Shown here: positions 24,365-32,807 of the stretch, piece by piece
How the letters are laid out: every line of letters starts with the position of its first letter
Numbering within the stretch: the first letter of the stretch is position 1
NCBI GenBank assembly: GCA_038893495.1
Contig: JAWARJ010000001.1
Span: 1,477,824-1,541,823 of the forward strand
Reading direction: 5' to 3'
Length of the DNA stretch: 64,000 bases
Origin: Thermoproteus sp.
GTDB taxonomy: Archaea; Thermoproteota; Thermoprotei; Thermoproteales; Thermoproteaceae
Program-made: the position numbers and the translations under genes
Notes under the pieces: generated by a model
Told to the model about the DNA's origin: nothing
The model's input: only the letters and a program-made list of their open reading frames with translations
The model's database searches: none

Positions 24365-24868
24365 GTGTTGATCGGCGTCATCTCGGACACTCACGACGAC
24401 TGGGTCGCCATACGCAACGCCGGGAGGGCCTTCAGAGAGGCGGGAGCCGCCTATGTTATCCACGCTGGGGACTGGACCTCGCCGTTCTCCATGTTGAAGT
24501 TGAGGAGGGCCCTAGGCGACGGGGTCAAGGTAGTCACTGTGTTCGGCAACAACGACGGAGATCGATACAATTTCGCCAAGAGGGCTCTAGAGGCCAAGGT
24601 GGAGATTCTGGGCGAGGCGGGCCTCGTGGAGGTCGGAGGGAGGCATATAGGCGTCTACCACGGCACCTCAGAGCTGTTGGTGGAGGCGGCGGCCAGGTCT
24701 GGCATGTTCGACGTGTTGATATACGGCCATACCCACAAGGTCGACGTGAGGAGGGTCAACGGCACCCTCCTGTTGAACCCAGGCGAGGCTTGTGGATGCG
24801 CGACTGAGAGAAAGACAGCCGCTCTGTTGGACCTCGAAAATTTAGAAGTGACCCTAGTGGAACTTTAG
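24365..24868 (+). CDS. calcineurin-like phosphodiesterase (YfcE/MJ0936 family)
   Basis: A 167-aa metallophosphoesterase. All metal-binding motifs are present in order: SDTHDD (about 7-12), HAGDW (about 33), FGNNDGD (about 59), YHGTSE (about 98) and YGHTHK (about 119). Relatives hydrolyse phosphodiesters such as bis-pNPP or cyclic nucleotides; the true substrate is unknown. The start is GTG 24365 (or TTG 24368), following CTATTTAAAG at about 24337. Confidence 0.93.
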   Translation: MLIGVISDTHDDWVAIRNAGRAFREAGAAYVIHAGDWTSPFSMLKLRRALGDGVKVVTVFGNNDGDRYNFAKRALEAKVEILGEAGLVEVGGRHIGVYHGTSELLVEAAARSGMFDVLIYGHTHKVDVRRVNGTLLLNPGEACGCATERKTAALLDLENLEVTLVEL

Positions 24869-25061
24869 AGCGGGCTGGCGTCTATTTCAAATCCGCCACA
24901 TAGCCCAACGACGTCACCCTACGTTGTCGAGACTCATTGGAGCAGCCGTAGACCCTCCTCTACGGCCAGTTCGACTATCTACAAGGAGCTAGGCCGCCTC
25001 TCTTCTCTTAGCGGCAGACGTCGTTGCCGTAGTTGTATGCAAAGATGTCATCGTACCTCTA

Positions 25062-25070
25062 GGCTTATAT
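25062..25070 (+). promoter_or_regulatory. TATA box of the pirin gene
   Basis: CTTATATTC about 25 nt before ATG 25091, deciding against the upstream in-frame start at 25037. Confidence 0.5.
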
Positions 25071-25090
25071 TCTCATATCGACTTGTATGT

Positions 25091-25993
25091 ATGACTTCAG
25101 TCAAATATATTCTGAGGGGGAATTGGACACGCGATGGAGCTGGCGTTAAGCTGTATAGAGTCTTCGGCGGGATGGAGTTGGCCGAGCTTACAGACCCCTT
25201 CCTTCTCCTCGACCACTTCGGCTCTCGATACCCCCATGAGTACCTAATGGGCTTCCCCTGGCACCCCCATAGGGGCATCGAAACAGTAACCTATCTGCTG
25301 AAGGGCGAGGTGAGACATGCGGACTCCACTGGAGTGGAGGGCGTGATTGGGACTGGCGACATACAGTGGATGACGGCGGGTAGCGGGATATTCCACGAGG
25401 AGATGCCGCGGCCATCTACAGTGAGGCGAGTCGACGTGGAGGAGGTCGACCCTGAGGTGTTGGGCTTCCAGCTCTGGGTGAACTTGCCTCGCGCCAAGAA
25501 GATGGTGGATCCCCGCTATAAGAACCTCAGGAGGGAGCACGTGCCTAGGGTTAGGACCGACGGGGGCGCCGAGGTGGTCCTCGTCGCCGGTAAGGTCTAC
25601 GAGCCTGGCACCGGCGTCGTGGAGGGCCCCGCCTCGGGCCTACACGTCCCTGTGGTCTACATGGACGTGAGGCTCGCCGAGGGCACCTTCTTCGCCTTCA
25701 CGGCCAGGGAGGGACACACGGTGCTTGCCTACGTCTACGAGGGCCGCGTGTCCCTCAACGGGAGGGAGGTGGGGCGGGGTGAGCTGGCCATCTTAGACAG
25801 GTCTGGCGGCGAGGTCAAGGCGGGGGGCGAGGGCAAGTTCCTCCTACTCTCCGGCAGGCCGTTGGAGGAGCCCATAGCATGGAGGGGGCCTATAGTCATG
25901 AACAGCTGGGAGGAGATATGGCAGGCCTTTAGGGAGCTCGAAGAGGGCACCTTCGTGAAGAAGAGGGCGGTGGACTATGACTACTTCAAGTGA
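25091..25993 (+). CDS. pirin family protein
   Basis: A 300-aa bicupin. The N-terminal cupin has the pirin metal motif: DHFGSR, then FPWHPHRGIETVTYLLKGEV with the first histidines, QWMTAGSGIFHEE with the last histidine and glutamate. The C-terminal cupin (about 180-290) lacks metal ligands, as usual. Some pirins are quercetin dioxygenases and others are redox regulators; the role here is open. It has its own promoter and lies between a phosphodiesterase and coxG. Confidence 0.92.
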   Translation: MTSVKYILRGNWTRDGAGVKLYRVFGGMELAELTDPFLLLDHFGSRYPHEYLMGFPWHPHRGIETVTYLLKGEVRHADSTGVEGVIGTGDIQWMTAGSGIFHEEMPRPSTVRRVDVEEVDPEVLGFQLWVNLPRAKKMVDPRYKNLRREHVPRVRTDGGAEVVLVAGKVYEPGTGVVEGPASGLHVPVVYMDVRLAEGTFFAFTAREGHTVLAYVYEGRVSLNGREVGRGELAILDRSGGEVKAGGEGKFLLLSGRPLEEPIAWRGPIVMNSWEEIWQAFRELEEGTFVKKRAVDYDYFK

Positions 25994-26112
25994 CGTGTCT
26001 CTTGGGCGTGTGAGGTCTCTTTTGACCTATGCCGAAGGCCTGCCGTAACGTCAATTGGCTACGGCGAGTTGGCGGCTTTGGCCGTCGGCAGATACGTGCA
26101 TAATTCGCAATT

Positions 26113-26121
26113 CTTTTATAC
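26113..26121 (+). promoter_or_regulatory. TATA box of the coxG operon
   Basis: CTTTTATAC about 24 nt before ATG 26141. Confidence 0.5.
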
Positions 26122-26140
26122 TCGGCGGTAAGAGGCGCAC

Positions 26141-26581
26141 ATGAGGGTCACAGAGTCGGGCGAATTCTTCGTGGATAGGCCGCCCAACGAGGTGGTCGCG
26201 ATGTTGAAAAACCCCGAGGTGGCGGCCAGGTTGATCCCCGGCTTGTCTAGGGTGGAGAAGTCCGGCGATGAGTACGTCGGCGAGGCCTCCATCAAGCTGG
26301 GCCACCTCTCGGGCAAGATGACGGTTAGATTTAGGTACTCTAAGGTGGAGAGTAACTACGTCGAGGTGGCGGGCAGAGCCACCGGGCTTCAGACAACCGC
26401 CGACTTCAAGATATCGGCCGAGGTGAACGCCCAGGGCTCCGGCTCGATTGTGAAGTGGCGATTCGATGGCGAGGCTAGAGGCTTGGCGGCCTCTCTGGCG
26501 CCTTCTATAGTCAGAACCGCCTTGAGGAGTATGGCCGAAGACGCCGCGCGGAATCTTGCCGAGACCCTCAAGCGGGGCTAG
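26141..26581 (+). CDS. coxG: CoxG-like SRPBCC protein
   Basis: A 146-aa START-like protein of the CO dehydrogenase subunit G family. It begins with GEFFVDRPPNEVVAMLKNPE and has LIPGLSRVEKSGDEYVGE and KMTVRFRYSKVESN, all family hallmarks, and ends in a long C-terminal helix. CoxG proteins are thought to help molybdenum hydroxylases, for instance by membrane recruitment, but no CO dehydrogenase genes are in the window. The next gene (flavin reductase) starts 3 bases after its stop, so they share a transcript. Confidence 0.85.
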   Translation: MRVTESGEFFVDRPPNEVVAMLKNPEVAARLIPGLSRVEKSGDEYVGEASIKLGHLSGKMTVRFRYSKVESNYVEVAGRATGLQTTADFKISAEVNAQGSGSIVKWRFDGEARGLAASLAPSIVRTALRSMAEDAARNLAETLKRG

Positions 26582-26584
26582 GCG

Positions 26585-27325
26585 ATGGCCCTGAAGGAGG
26601 TCAGACTCAACGACTTTCACTACATCTTGTACCCGGCCACGGTGCCCATCATAGCGGCTAGGGCCGGCGGCGAGGTCGGGGCCATGCCGGCCGTGTGGAC
26701 CACCTCGATATCGATTTCTCCGCCCCTGTTGATGACCGCGTTGGCGCCGGAGCGTAGGACTTATAGGCTGGTCAGAGAGAGCGGATATTTCACCGTGAAC
26801 CTCCTCGACTTCTCGAGGGCTGGCGCCTTGGCCTTTATAGGCGACGTGTCGGCCAGGTTCGTCCCCGACAAGCTCGAGAGGGCGAATTTAAAGCTGGTGC
26901 CCGCCAAGAGGGTTCCCAGCGTCTATGTCGAGGAGGCGTCGGCGGTAATCGAGTGCGAATTGAAGGAGGTCTTGGACGTCGGCGGCGACCACGACATATT
27001 TGTGGGCAGAGTCGTAGCGGCCTACGCGTCGGAGGACTTCACGGAGGGGGGATGGCGCTTGGAGAGGTATAAGCCCGTGCTGTACGTTGGGAGGACTCGC
27101 CGCCCCGGCCCCGTGAGGAGACGTTTCGCCACGACCGGCGAGGTGGCCGAATTCGAATACGCGCGGGGCATGTCTCAGGCGGTCGAGGAGCGGAGAAAGG
27201 CCCGGGAGGCCGCAGAGAGCGCTGTGAGGGATTTAGCTGAGAAGTTGGGTAGAAGTCAAAGGGATGCCGCATATCTCCTCCTCGACGTGTTGAAGAGCTT
27301 GCTGGGCCCCGACTGGAAGGCGTAG
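26585..27325 (+). CDS. flavin reductase-like FMN-binding protein with C-terminal helical extension
   Basis: A 246-aa protein. Residues 1-165 are the FMN-binding split barrel of the flavin reductase/FlaRed family (VPIIAARAGGEVGAMPAVWT, LMTALAPERRTYRLVRESG, YFTVNLLD). Residues 170-246 are an extra helical tail with no known domain. It may reduce flavins or ferric iron. It follows coxG by 3 bases. merA begins 26 bases after it, with a TATA-like run between. Confidence 0.85.
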   Translation: MALKEVRLNDFHYILYPATVPIIAARAGGEVGAMPAVWTTSISISPPLLMTALAPERRTYRLVRESGYFTVNLLDFSRAGALAFIGDVSARFVPDKLERANLKLVPAKRVPSVYVEEASAVIECELKEVLDVGGDHDIFVGRVVAAYASEDFTEGGWRLERYKPVLYVGRTRRPGPVRRRFATTGEVAEFEYARGMSQAVEERRKAREAAESAVRDLAEKLGRSQRDAAYLLLDVLKSLLGPDWKA

Positions 27326-27351
27326 CTTTTTTATTGGCAATCGGAGATCGC

Positions 27352-28746
27352 ATGGAGTACGACTTGGTGGTTGTGGGCGGAGGCTCTGCTGGATTTGCGG
27401 CGGCCATAAAGGCGGCCGAGCTTGGCGCGAAGGTCGCGATGGTGAACTCGGGCCTCCCTCCGGGAGGCACATGCGTCAACGTGGGCTGTGTGCCCACTAA
27501 ATTCCTCGTGCGCGCGGCCGAGGCGGTCCGTCGCGTCAAGGCCTTCATGCCCAAGGCCGAGATAAAGGCCTCGCTAAGGGAGTTGTTGAAGGAGGCCGCC
27601 GAAGTCTCGGCCGAGTTACGTAAGGAGAAATATGTCGACCTCCTCGACTATTACGACATAAAGTACATAGAGGCTAGGGGGCTGTTGGCCGGACCTAGAG
27701 CCGTCAAGGCCAGCGGAGACGTGGTCGAGGGGAGAGGCGTGATCTTGGCGACGGGGTCCCGCCCGGTCGTCCCTAAACTTAAGGGCATCGATGAGGTGGT
27801 CTTTTACACCAACGAGAGGCTGTTCGATCTGGGCGAGCCGTCTAGCGTCGTCTTCATCGGCGGCGGCGCCGTGGCCGTCGAGTTGGGCCAAGCTCTAAAC
27901 AGGCTGGGCATTAAGGTCTCGATTGTAGCCCGGGGGAGGCTCTTGAAGCATGAAGAAGAAATTGCGTCCAGCTTCGTCGAGGACGTATTGAGGGAGGAGG
28001 GCGTGGAGGTCCTGCACGACGAGGCCGTGGCCGTGAGGAGGGCCGACGGGGGCGTGGAAGTCGTCACTAGGGGCGGTGCACGCGCGTTCGGTGAGGCGTT
28101 ATTTCTGGCCGTGGGCAGAGCGCCGAACTCAGAGGTCGCCGGAGGCCTGTTGGACCTCAATCCCGACGGCTCCATAAAGGTGAACAACAAACTGGAGACC
28201 TCTATGCCGGGCGTATATGCCGCTGGCGATGTGGCGGGAGGCGTGACGCTACGAGGAGGCCGTTACGCCGAAAACGCAGCGGCCAGGCAGGGCGTCGTGG
28301 CGGCCGTTAATGCCTTAGGCGGAAGCGCTGACTACGACCCGCTGGTCGTCCCCAGAGTGGTCTTTACAGACCCGCCAGTGGCCTCTGTGGGCATGTTAGA
28401 GGAGGAAATGTTGGCATCGGGCATAGGCTGTAGGTGCTCCGCGGTGCCTGTGCGCCTGGTCGCCTTGGCCCGCACCTCCAAGAGACTTGAGGGCTTCATA
28501 AAGATAAACACCTTCCCCGAGACTTGGCGCGTCTCAATGAGGGGAGGCAGAATAGCCGGAGCTATCGTGGCCGCGCCCAACGGCGAGGAGTTGATACACG
28601 TATTCGCCCTGGCGATAGCTAAAGGCATGCACACGGGCGATATAGCCGAGTTAGTTCCTGCGTTCCCCTCCTTCGGCGAGGCCTTAAGGCTGGCCGCCCT
28701 CTCCTTCGAGAAAGACGTGGCTAAATTGAGCTGTTGCGCCGGATAG
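27352..28746 (+). CDS. merA: mercuric reductase-like flavoprotein MerA
   Basis: A 464-aa disulfide oxidoreductase. It has the FAD motif GGGSAGFAAA (about 8-17), the redox pair CVNVGCVP (about 38-45), the NAD motif GGGAVAVELG (about 170), AAGDVAGG (about 287) and the C-terminal dimerisation domain. It ends in LSCCAG, the paired cysteines that hand Hg(II) to the active site in mercuric reductases, which dihydrolipoamide dehydrogenases lack. The N-terminal mercury-binding domain is absent, as in many archaeal MerA. It reduces Hg(II) to Hg(0) with NAD(P)H. No merR or transport gene is adjacent. ATG 27352 fits the GCTTTTTTA box at 27325. Confidence 0.9.
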   Translation: MEYDLVVVGGGSAGFAAAIKAAELGAKVAMVNSGLPPGGTCVNVGCVPTKFLVRAAEAVRRVKAFMPKAEIKASLRELLKEAAEVSAELRKEKYVDLLDYYDIKYIEARGLLAGPRAVKASGDVVEGRGVILATGSRPVVPKLKGIDEVVFYTNERLFDLGEPSSVVFIGGGAVAVELGQALNRLGIKVSIVARGRLLKHEEEIASSFVEDVLREEGVEVLHDEAVAVRRADGGVEVVTRGGARAFGEALFLAVGRAPNSEVAGGLLDLNPDGSIKVNNKLETSMPGVYAAGDVAGGVTLRGGRYAENAAARQGVVAAVNALGGSADYDPLVVPRVVFTDPPVASVGMLEEEMLASGIGCRCSAVPVRLVALARTSKRLEGFIKINTFPETWRVSMRGGRIAGAIVAAPNGEELIHVFALAIAKGMHTGDIAELVPAFPSFGEALRLAALSFEKDVAKLSCCAG

Positions 28747-28910
28747 CGGCATCTCCTCCCTATAAATCAACATGAGGCTCGGCCTACCCGCCCGTAACGT
28801 CCATCCTAAAGACGCCTCCACGTCGATAGCCGAGGCGGCCTCCTCGCCGAATCCCCTTAGGCGGCCAAGCGGCGTATTGCCGCGCCGACGTGCCCAGCGG
28901 ACATTATTGG

Positions 28911-28919
28911 TATTAATAG
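28911..28919 (+). promoter_or_regulatory. TATA-like box of the SDR gene
   Basis: ATTAATAGG-like AT-rich element about 20 nt before ATG 28936. Confidence 0.4.
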
Positions 28920-28935
28920 GAATCGATATAGAGAC

Positions 28936-29658
28936 ATGAGATTGAACGGGAGAAACGTCGTGGTGGTCGGCGTAGGGCCCGGCTTGGGGTCGGCCGTGGT
29001 CTACCTCGCCTTGAGGGAAGGCGCGTCCGTCTACGCCTTCGCGAGGAACAGACAGTTCCTAGAGGAGCTACGTGCGGCCATGTCTAGCTACGGCCCTCTC
29101 CGCATCGGCGCCCATGACTTCTCCAAGCTAGAGGAGGCCCTCGCGGCGGCGGAGGAGGTCAAGAGGGCCCTCGGGCAGATACATGGCTTGGTGGTCACTG
29201 CCGGCGGCTACGTGGCCGGAGGCGTGGAGGAGCTGGACGAAAGTTCTCTCGAGGACATGCTGTCGCGGAACTTGAAGGCCCACCTATATGCGGTTAAGGC
29301 GTTCCTCCCGCTGATGGGCAGGGGCTCCTCTATAGTCCTGACGGCCGCCACTGGCGGCACCTATGCCCTATGGCGCAACCACCTGGCCTATGTTGCCTCT
29401 AAGGCCGCCTTGGCCAAAGCCGCCGAGGCGCTGGCTAGAGACCTACTGGAGAGAGGGATAAGAGTCAACGCGGTGGCTCCCGGAGGGATGGCCAAAGACT
29501 TCAGGCCGGGTAGGCAGTACGCCGCGCCGCCGTTGGGCTCTCCGCAAGTCCCGCCGGAAGAGGTGGCGAAGGTGATTGTCTGGTTGCTCACAGACGAGGC
29601 CAGTTGGGTCACGGGGGCGGTAATCCCTGTAGACGGCGGGAGGAGACTTAAGGAGTAG
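28936..29658 (+). CDS. short-chain dehydrogenase/reductase
   Basis: A 240-aa classical SDR. The cofactor motif is GVGPGLGSA (about 12-20, a variant of TGxxxGxG), the catalytic serine region is VLTAATGG, where the usual serine is an alanine/threonine, and the YxxxK motif is YVASKAALAKAA (about 155). The C-terminus has GAVIPVDGGRR. NAD(P)H-dependent; substrate unknown. The changed serine position may lower activity. Confidence 0.88.
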   Translation: MRLNGRNVVVVGVGPGLGSAVVYLALREGASVYAFARNRQFLEELRAAMSSYGPLRIGAHDFSKLEEALAAAEEVKRALGQIHGLVVTAGGYVAGGVEELDESSLEDMLSRNLKAHLYAVKAFLPLMGRGSSIVLTAATGGTYALWRNHLAYVASKAALAKAAEALARDLLERGIRVNAVAPGGMAKDFRPGRQYAAPPLGSPQVPPEEVAKVIVWLLTDEASWVTGAVIPVDGGRRLKE

Positions 29659-29776
29659 GACCTAGCCGACGGCCGGCCGAAAGCGAGATGCAACTCCACG
29701 CAACGTATTCGTGCCTAACCGCAGGGATGTGCGCATAGCGCTTACTCGTCCATAAGTTTTATGGGAAAAGAATAAA

Positions 29777-30142
29777 ATGACAGCCCTATCGCTCTCCGTG
29801 GGCCTCACGTTTGCCGAAGTGGAAATCAACGGGAGGCGGTACTACGCCTTGGTTGACACCGGCTTCAACGGAGAGGTTTTGGTCAGCTCTAGAGTGGCTA
29901 AGGAGCTGGGCCTCGCGCCGGTGGGCGAAGCCGAGAGGGTTTTGGCGGATGGGCGCAAGATAAAAGTGGCCGTGGCTCCTGCGAGGCTGTCCCTATTTGG
30001 CGAGTCTGCATATGTGTGGGTGGAGGTGTTGGAGTCTCCCCCCTTTGATGTGTTGGTCGGAGTAATTGCGCTAGAGAGGCTCGGCTTCGCGGTGGATCCC
30101 AGTAGCGGCCGTATTATAAGGGTAGGCCAGCTCATCGTCTAG
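29777..30142 (+). CDS. retropepsin-like aspartic protease domain protein
   Basis: A 121-aa single-domain protein. LVDTGFNGEVLVSS (about 28-41) carries the catalytic Asp-Thr-Gly and PPFDVLVGVIALERLGF (about 88-104) is the matching hydrophobic strand of clan AA proteases. No signal peptide or retroelement is near it, so it is probably a cellular dimeric protease like archaeal COG5550-type proteins. A TATA-like AGTTTTATG at 29755 precedes ATG 29777. Confidence 0.8.
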   Translation: MTALSLSVGLTFAEVEINGRRYYALVDTGFNGEVLVSSRVAKELGLAPVGEAERVLADGRKIKVAVAPARLSLFGESAYVWVEVLESPPFDVLVGVIALERLGFAVDPSSGRIIRVGQLIV

Positions 30143-30264
30143 ATTTGTGTTGACGACGCAGTGCGGCGGCCGTGTCCATACGCCTTACTGCTTGTTTTCC
30201 CGCCAGCGGCTCCGATGTGGCGTACAGAGACAACGCAACTGCGGCTTGCCCCCTGAGGGCGGCC

Positions 30265-30822
30265 TTACAAATACTTCTCCACGGCGAATCTGACCACGGG
30301 GTCCGGTATGGAGTACGTCACCCCTCGTCTCTCTAATTACCATGTAGAGGAGTGGATGAAGTTATGGCCGTCGATTTCGGCGTCTTCCACAGCACTTTTG
30401 GGCTCGCTTTACCCATGGGCCTGATAGCGGCCGCCCCCAATATGGCTTCGTACCTCCTTTCAGCTCTGGACTTGGCGAAGAGCCGCCTAAGTTCAGCCGC
30501 CTCTCGTCTGGCAATGGCGTCCACTATTTTCTCTAGCGTCTTGGCCCCGGTCACCCTAGCCCAGCCGTAGTGGGTAGGCCAGCCGACAATCCATCTATCT
30601 ACGGCCCTCTCCAGCCCCTCGGCACGTCCACCCCGGCCGCGGCGAAGCCCCTCCTAAGGTCCACGTAGATGTGAGGTATCTAATACGCATTGAGGAACGT
30701 CTTTGCAGGCCAGACTTCCCCATCCTCCTAATCGCGACGACGCAAGCGTCTCCGTAGCTGGCTTTGAGCCTCCGCAACTCCTCCTCGAAGTCATAGAGTT
30801 CCTCCACTCTCTTTGGGCTCTA
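30265..30822 (-). pseudogene. remnant of an archaeal AAA-type ATPase
   Basis: The minus strand keeps recognisable parts in changing frames: EELYDFEEELRRLKASYGD with VVAIRRMGKSGL (P-loop region, shortened), then KTFLNAY, a stop, HIYVDLRRGFAAAG, ERAVDRWIVGWPTHYG, TGAKTLEKIVDAIARREAAE and finally YSIPDPVVRFAVEKYL. This is the order seen in archaeal ATPases, but the sum is about 185 codons against some 340 in the family, so internal parts are lost. It is a decayed copy. The 30143-30264 sequence before it holds nothing else. Confidence 0.65.
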
Positions 30823-30879
30823 ACTTGAAGTAGACTAGTGATACCACCAGTAACTGGGGTAATCTCAAAAAAGTTTGGT

Positions 30880-31365
30880 TTAGGAGCTGGCTATCTTCTC
30901 GGCTTCTTTGACCACCTCGTCGTAAGGCGGCTCGTTCCTCGGGTCGTCGCTGTACCATACATACCTAATGACGCCGTCCTTATCGATGATGTAGACGGCG
31001 CGTTTGGCCATATGGTATAGCGGTAGTCCCAGCAAGTTGGCTTGCACCACGTCGTACATGCCTATCACGATCCTATTGTAGTCCGAGAGCAACGGGAAGT
31101 TCAGCCTGTTGGCGTCCTTGAAGGCCTTTAGCGCGAAGGGGCTGTCTACCGAGATCGCTAAGACCTCGGCGTTGGCCTTGTTGAGGAGCGCCATCTTGTC
31201 CCTAAACGTGCACAGCTCCTTAGTGCATACAGATGTGAACGCGCCTGGGAAGAACAGCAGTATCACTGGCCTCCCTCTCTTGAGCACCTCAGATAGCCTC
31301 ACTGGTTTGAGCTCTTCATTTAGCAGTTCGAAATCCGGAGCTTTTGTCCCTATTGGGAGGGGCAT
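30880..31365 (-). CDS. peroxiredoxin (AhpC/TSA, Bcp-like)
   Basis: A 161-aa thiol peroxidase. The peroxidatic cysteine is in FFPGAFTSVCTKELC (about 47), with a second cysteine five residues later in the same motif. PLLSDYN and AVYIIDKDGVIRYVW are typical. It reduces hydrogen peroxide or organic peroxides using a thioredoxin-like donor. ATG 31365 is preceded by ACTTAAATT at about 31386-31394. Confidence 0.92.
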   Translation of the reverse strand: MPLPIGTKAPDFELLNEELKPVRLSEVLKRGRPVILLFFPGAFTSVCTKELCTFRDKMALLNKANAEVLAISVDSPFALKAFKDANRLNFPLLSDYNRIVIGMYDVVQANLLGLPLYHMAKRAVYIIDKDGVIRYVWYSDDPRNEPPYDEVVKEAEKIASS

Positions 31366-31410
31366 GTGCCTTTCTCGAAATGCGAATTTAAGTCTTTCTG
31401 GAAGTATATT

Positions 31411-31800
31411 TCATGTTGAATTAAGTATATTTTCGAAATCTGCAGGGTTTTCCTTTATGTATTTTTCGAGGAACTCCACTTGGATCGGGTCCACGTAGAG
31501 CATCTTGACGCCCTGCGAGGAGAAGTAGTTGTGGCTGGTCTGGCAGGCCCCCGCGGCTATTATGGCGTCGACGTCGGGCAGGATCCTCTCCCTAAGCCAC
31601 GCGTATTTAGCAGGCCCGTGCATATGTCCCCCGTGGGGCTCTACGTCCACGTCCGGGACATCGCCTAGCGGGTTCTTTCGTTCCTCTACAAGCCTCAACT
31701 GGCCGCCGCCCTCGTAGAGGTATATCCTATATATGGGCGCGTGGGCGAAGTGCCCCTCGAATACATAGCCCTCTTTAGTCGAGGCGATTGCTATCTTCAT
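31411..31800 (-). CDS. NifX/NifB-type dinitrogenase cofactor-binding domain protein
   Basis: A 129-aa protein of the dinitrogenase iron-molybdenum cofactor family. It reads MKIAIASTKEGYVFEGHFAHAP, YRIYLYE, and IIAAGACQTSHNYFSSQG, with a His-rich insertion DVEPHGGHMHGP (about 52-63) that could bind metal. Archaea without nitrogenase carry such proteins in metal-cluster handling. It is divergent from the YedY-like gene and shares its AT-rich promoter region (TATA-like CATTTATATA at about 31820). Confidence 0.85.
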   Translation of the reverse strand: MKIAIASTKEGYVFEGHFAHAPIYRIYLYEGGGQLRLVEERKNPLGDVPDVDVEPHGGHMHGPAKYAWLRERILPDVDAIIAAGACQTSHNYFSSQGVKMLYVDPIQVEFLEKYIKENPADFENILNST

Positions 31801-31838
31801 TATGAATTTGTCGATAGATGTATATAAATGTTTCCAAA

Positions 31839-31847
31839 ATCTTAAAA
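31839..31847 (+). promoter_or_regulatory. TATA-like box of the molybdopterin oxidoreductase gene
   Basis: TCTTAAAAT about 26 nt before GTG 31869; a palindromic TATATAAAT-type box at 31820-31828 lies further upstream and suits the divergent gene. Confidence 0.4.
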
Positions 31848-31868
31848 TGGACCTATCGGGGCTCTGCA

Positions 31869-32483
31869 GTGGAGTGTCCCGAAGTTAAGGTCGAAAGGCC
31901 TTGGCCTCCCAACCAAGTCAAGGCGCGCCGCTTCGTCATATACGACGTATTCGACCCGCCGGACGTCCCGCCGGAGAGACACGTCATCAAGATAGTGGGC
32001 ATGGTGGAGAAGCCGTTGGAGATTCCGCTACCAGAACTACAAAGGAGGTACCCATGCGTAGATGTCGTCGCGCCGTTCCACTGCGTGACGGGCTGGTCGA
32101 TAGAGAGAGTGGTCTGGAGGGGAGTCCAGACCAGAGTCCTGCTGGAGGAGGCGAGGCCCTACGGCCCCTACGCGTTGGCGTGGGGCATAGACGGCTACAG
32201 CGCATCGCTTCCGCTAGAGGCGCTGTTGGAGGAGGGCAGCGTCGTCGCGTGGACCATGAACGGGGCGCCTCTGCCCAAGAAGCACGGCGCACCCGCGAGG
32301 CTTGTGGTGCCTACCCGTTACGCGTGGAAGAGCGTGAAGTATTTCGGCGCCCTCGAGGTGTTAGAACAGCCGACGCCAGGATATTGGGAGGCCTTCGGCT
32401 ACGCGCTGAACGCAGACCCCTGGAGGGAGGAGAGGTTCGACTTCGGGGCGCCGCAAATGAGAGGCAGGAAGGTCGGCCTCTAG
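31869..32483 (+). CDS. sulfite oxidase/YedY-like molybdopterin oxidoreductase
   Basis: A 204-aa catalytic domain that binds molybdopterin. The cysteine ligand of molybdenum is in PFHCVTGWS (about 75), followed by WRGVQTRVLLEEA, and GAPARLVVPTRYAWKSVKYFG (about 157) is the typical cofactor-binding stretch. No Tat signal peptide is present, unlike periplasmic YedY (MsrP), so it appears cytoplasmic. Substrate unknown. GTG 31869 is chosen because upstream codons from ATG 31818 overlap the promoter. Confidence 0.85.
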   Translation: MECPEVKVERPWPPNQVKARRFVIYDVFDPPDVPPERHVIKIVGMVEKPLEIPLPELQRRYPCVDVVAPFHCVTGWSIERVVWRGVQTRVLLEEARPYGPYALAWGIDGYSASLPLEALLEEGSVVAWTMNGAPLPKKHGAPARLVVPTRYAWKSVKYFGALEVLEQPTPGYWEAFGYALNADPWREERFDFGAPQMRGRKVGL

Positions 32484-32527
32484 AGGGTTTCTCCTACAGG
32501 AAACCGCAACGCCGCTTTGAGTTTCAG

Positions 32528-32538
32528 CAAAGGCTTAT
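32528..32538 (+). promoter_or_regulatory. TATA box of the Trp/Gly-rich small protein gene
   Basis: AGGCTTATACG about 25-30 nt before ATG 32562. Confidence 0.45.
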
Positions 32539-32561
32539 ACGGTAATGACGAATAGTACCCC

Positions 32562-32807
32562 ATGAAGAGGTGGACAATCGGGATAGTCGCGTTGGCGTTG
32601 CTACCCGCATTAGCGCGCGCCCAAATGTGCCCGTGTATGTGGTGGAGGTGGGGATGGTGGGGACCGTGGGGAGGGCCTTGGTGGGGAGGAGGCTTCCTCT
32701 GGGCTCTATTTGGCATTGTCGTATTCGTGCTTTTCCTGGCTGTGATAATTATGGCGATTGTGTGGCTCTATAGGCAGCTGGTCAAGGGGCCGCAACACCA
32801 ACACTAA
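32562..32807 (+). CDS. small Trp/Gly-rich membrane protein with Cys-Pro-Cys-Met motif
   Basis: An 81-aa protein with a signal peptide (KRWTIGIVALALLPALARA). Mature sequence starts near MCPCMWW, then a run of tryptophans and glycines and one long hydrophobic helix (FGIVVFVLFLAVIIMAIVW), ending in a His-containing tail (GPQHQH). The topology would put the Met-Cys-Pro-Cys-Met site outside and the His tail inside. Its place next to copper genes suggests metal binding. Its 3' end overlaps the convergent gene by 102 bases. No family is recognised. Confidence 0.7.
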   Translation: MKRWTIGIVALALLPALARAQMCPCMWWRWGWWGPWGGPWWGGGFLWALFGIVVFVLFLAVIIMAIVWLYRQLVKGPQHQH

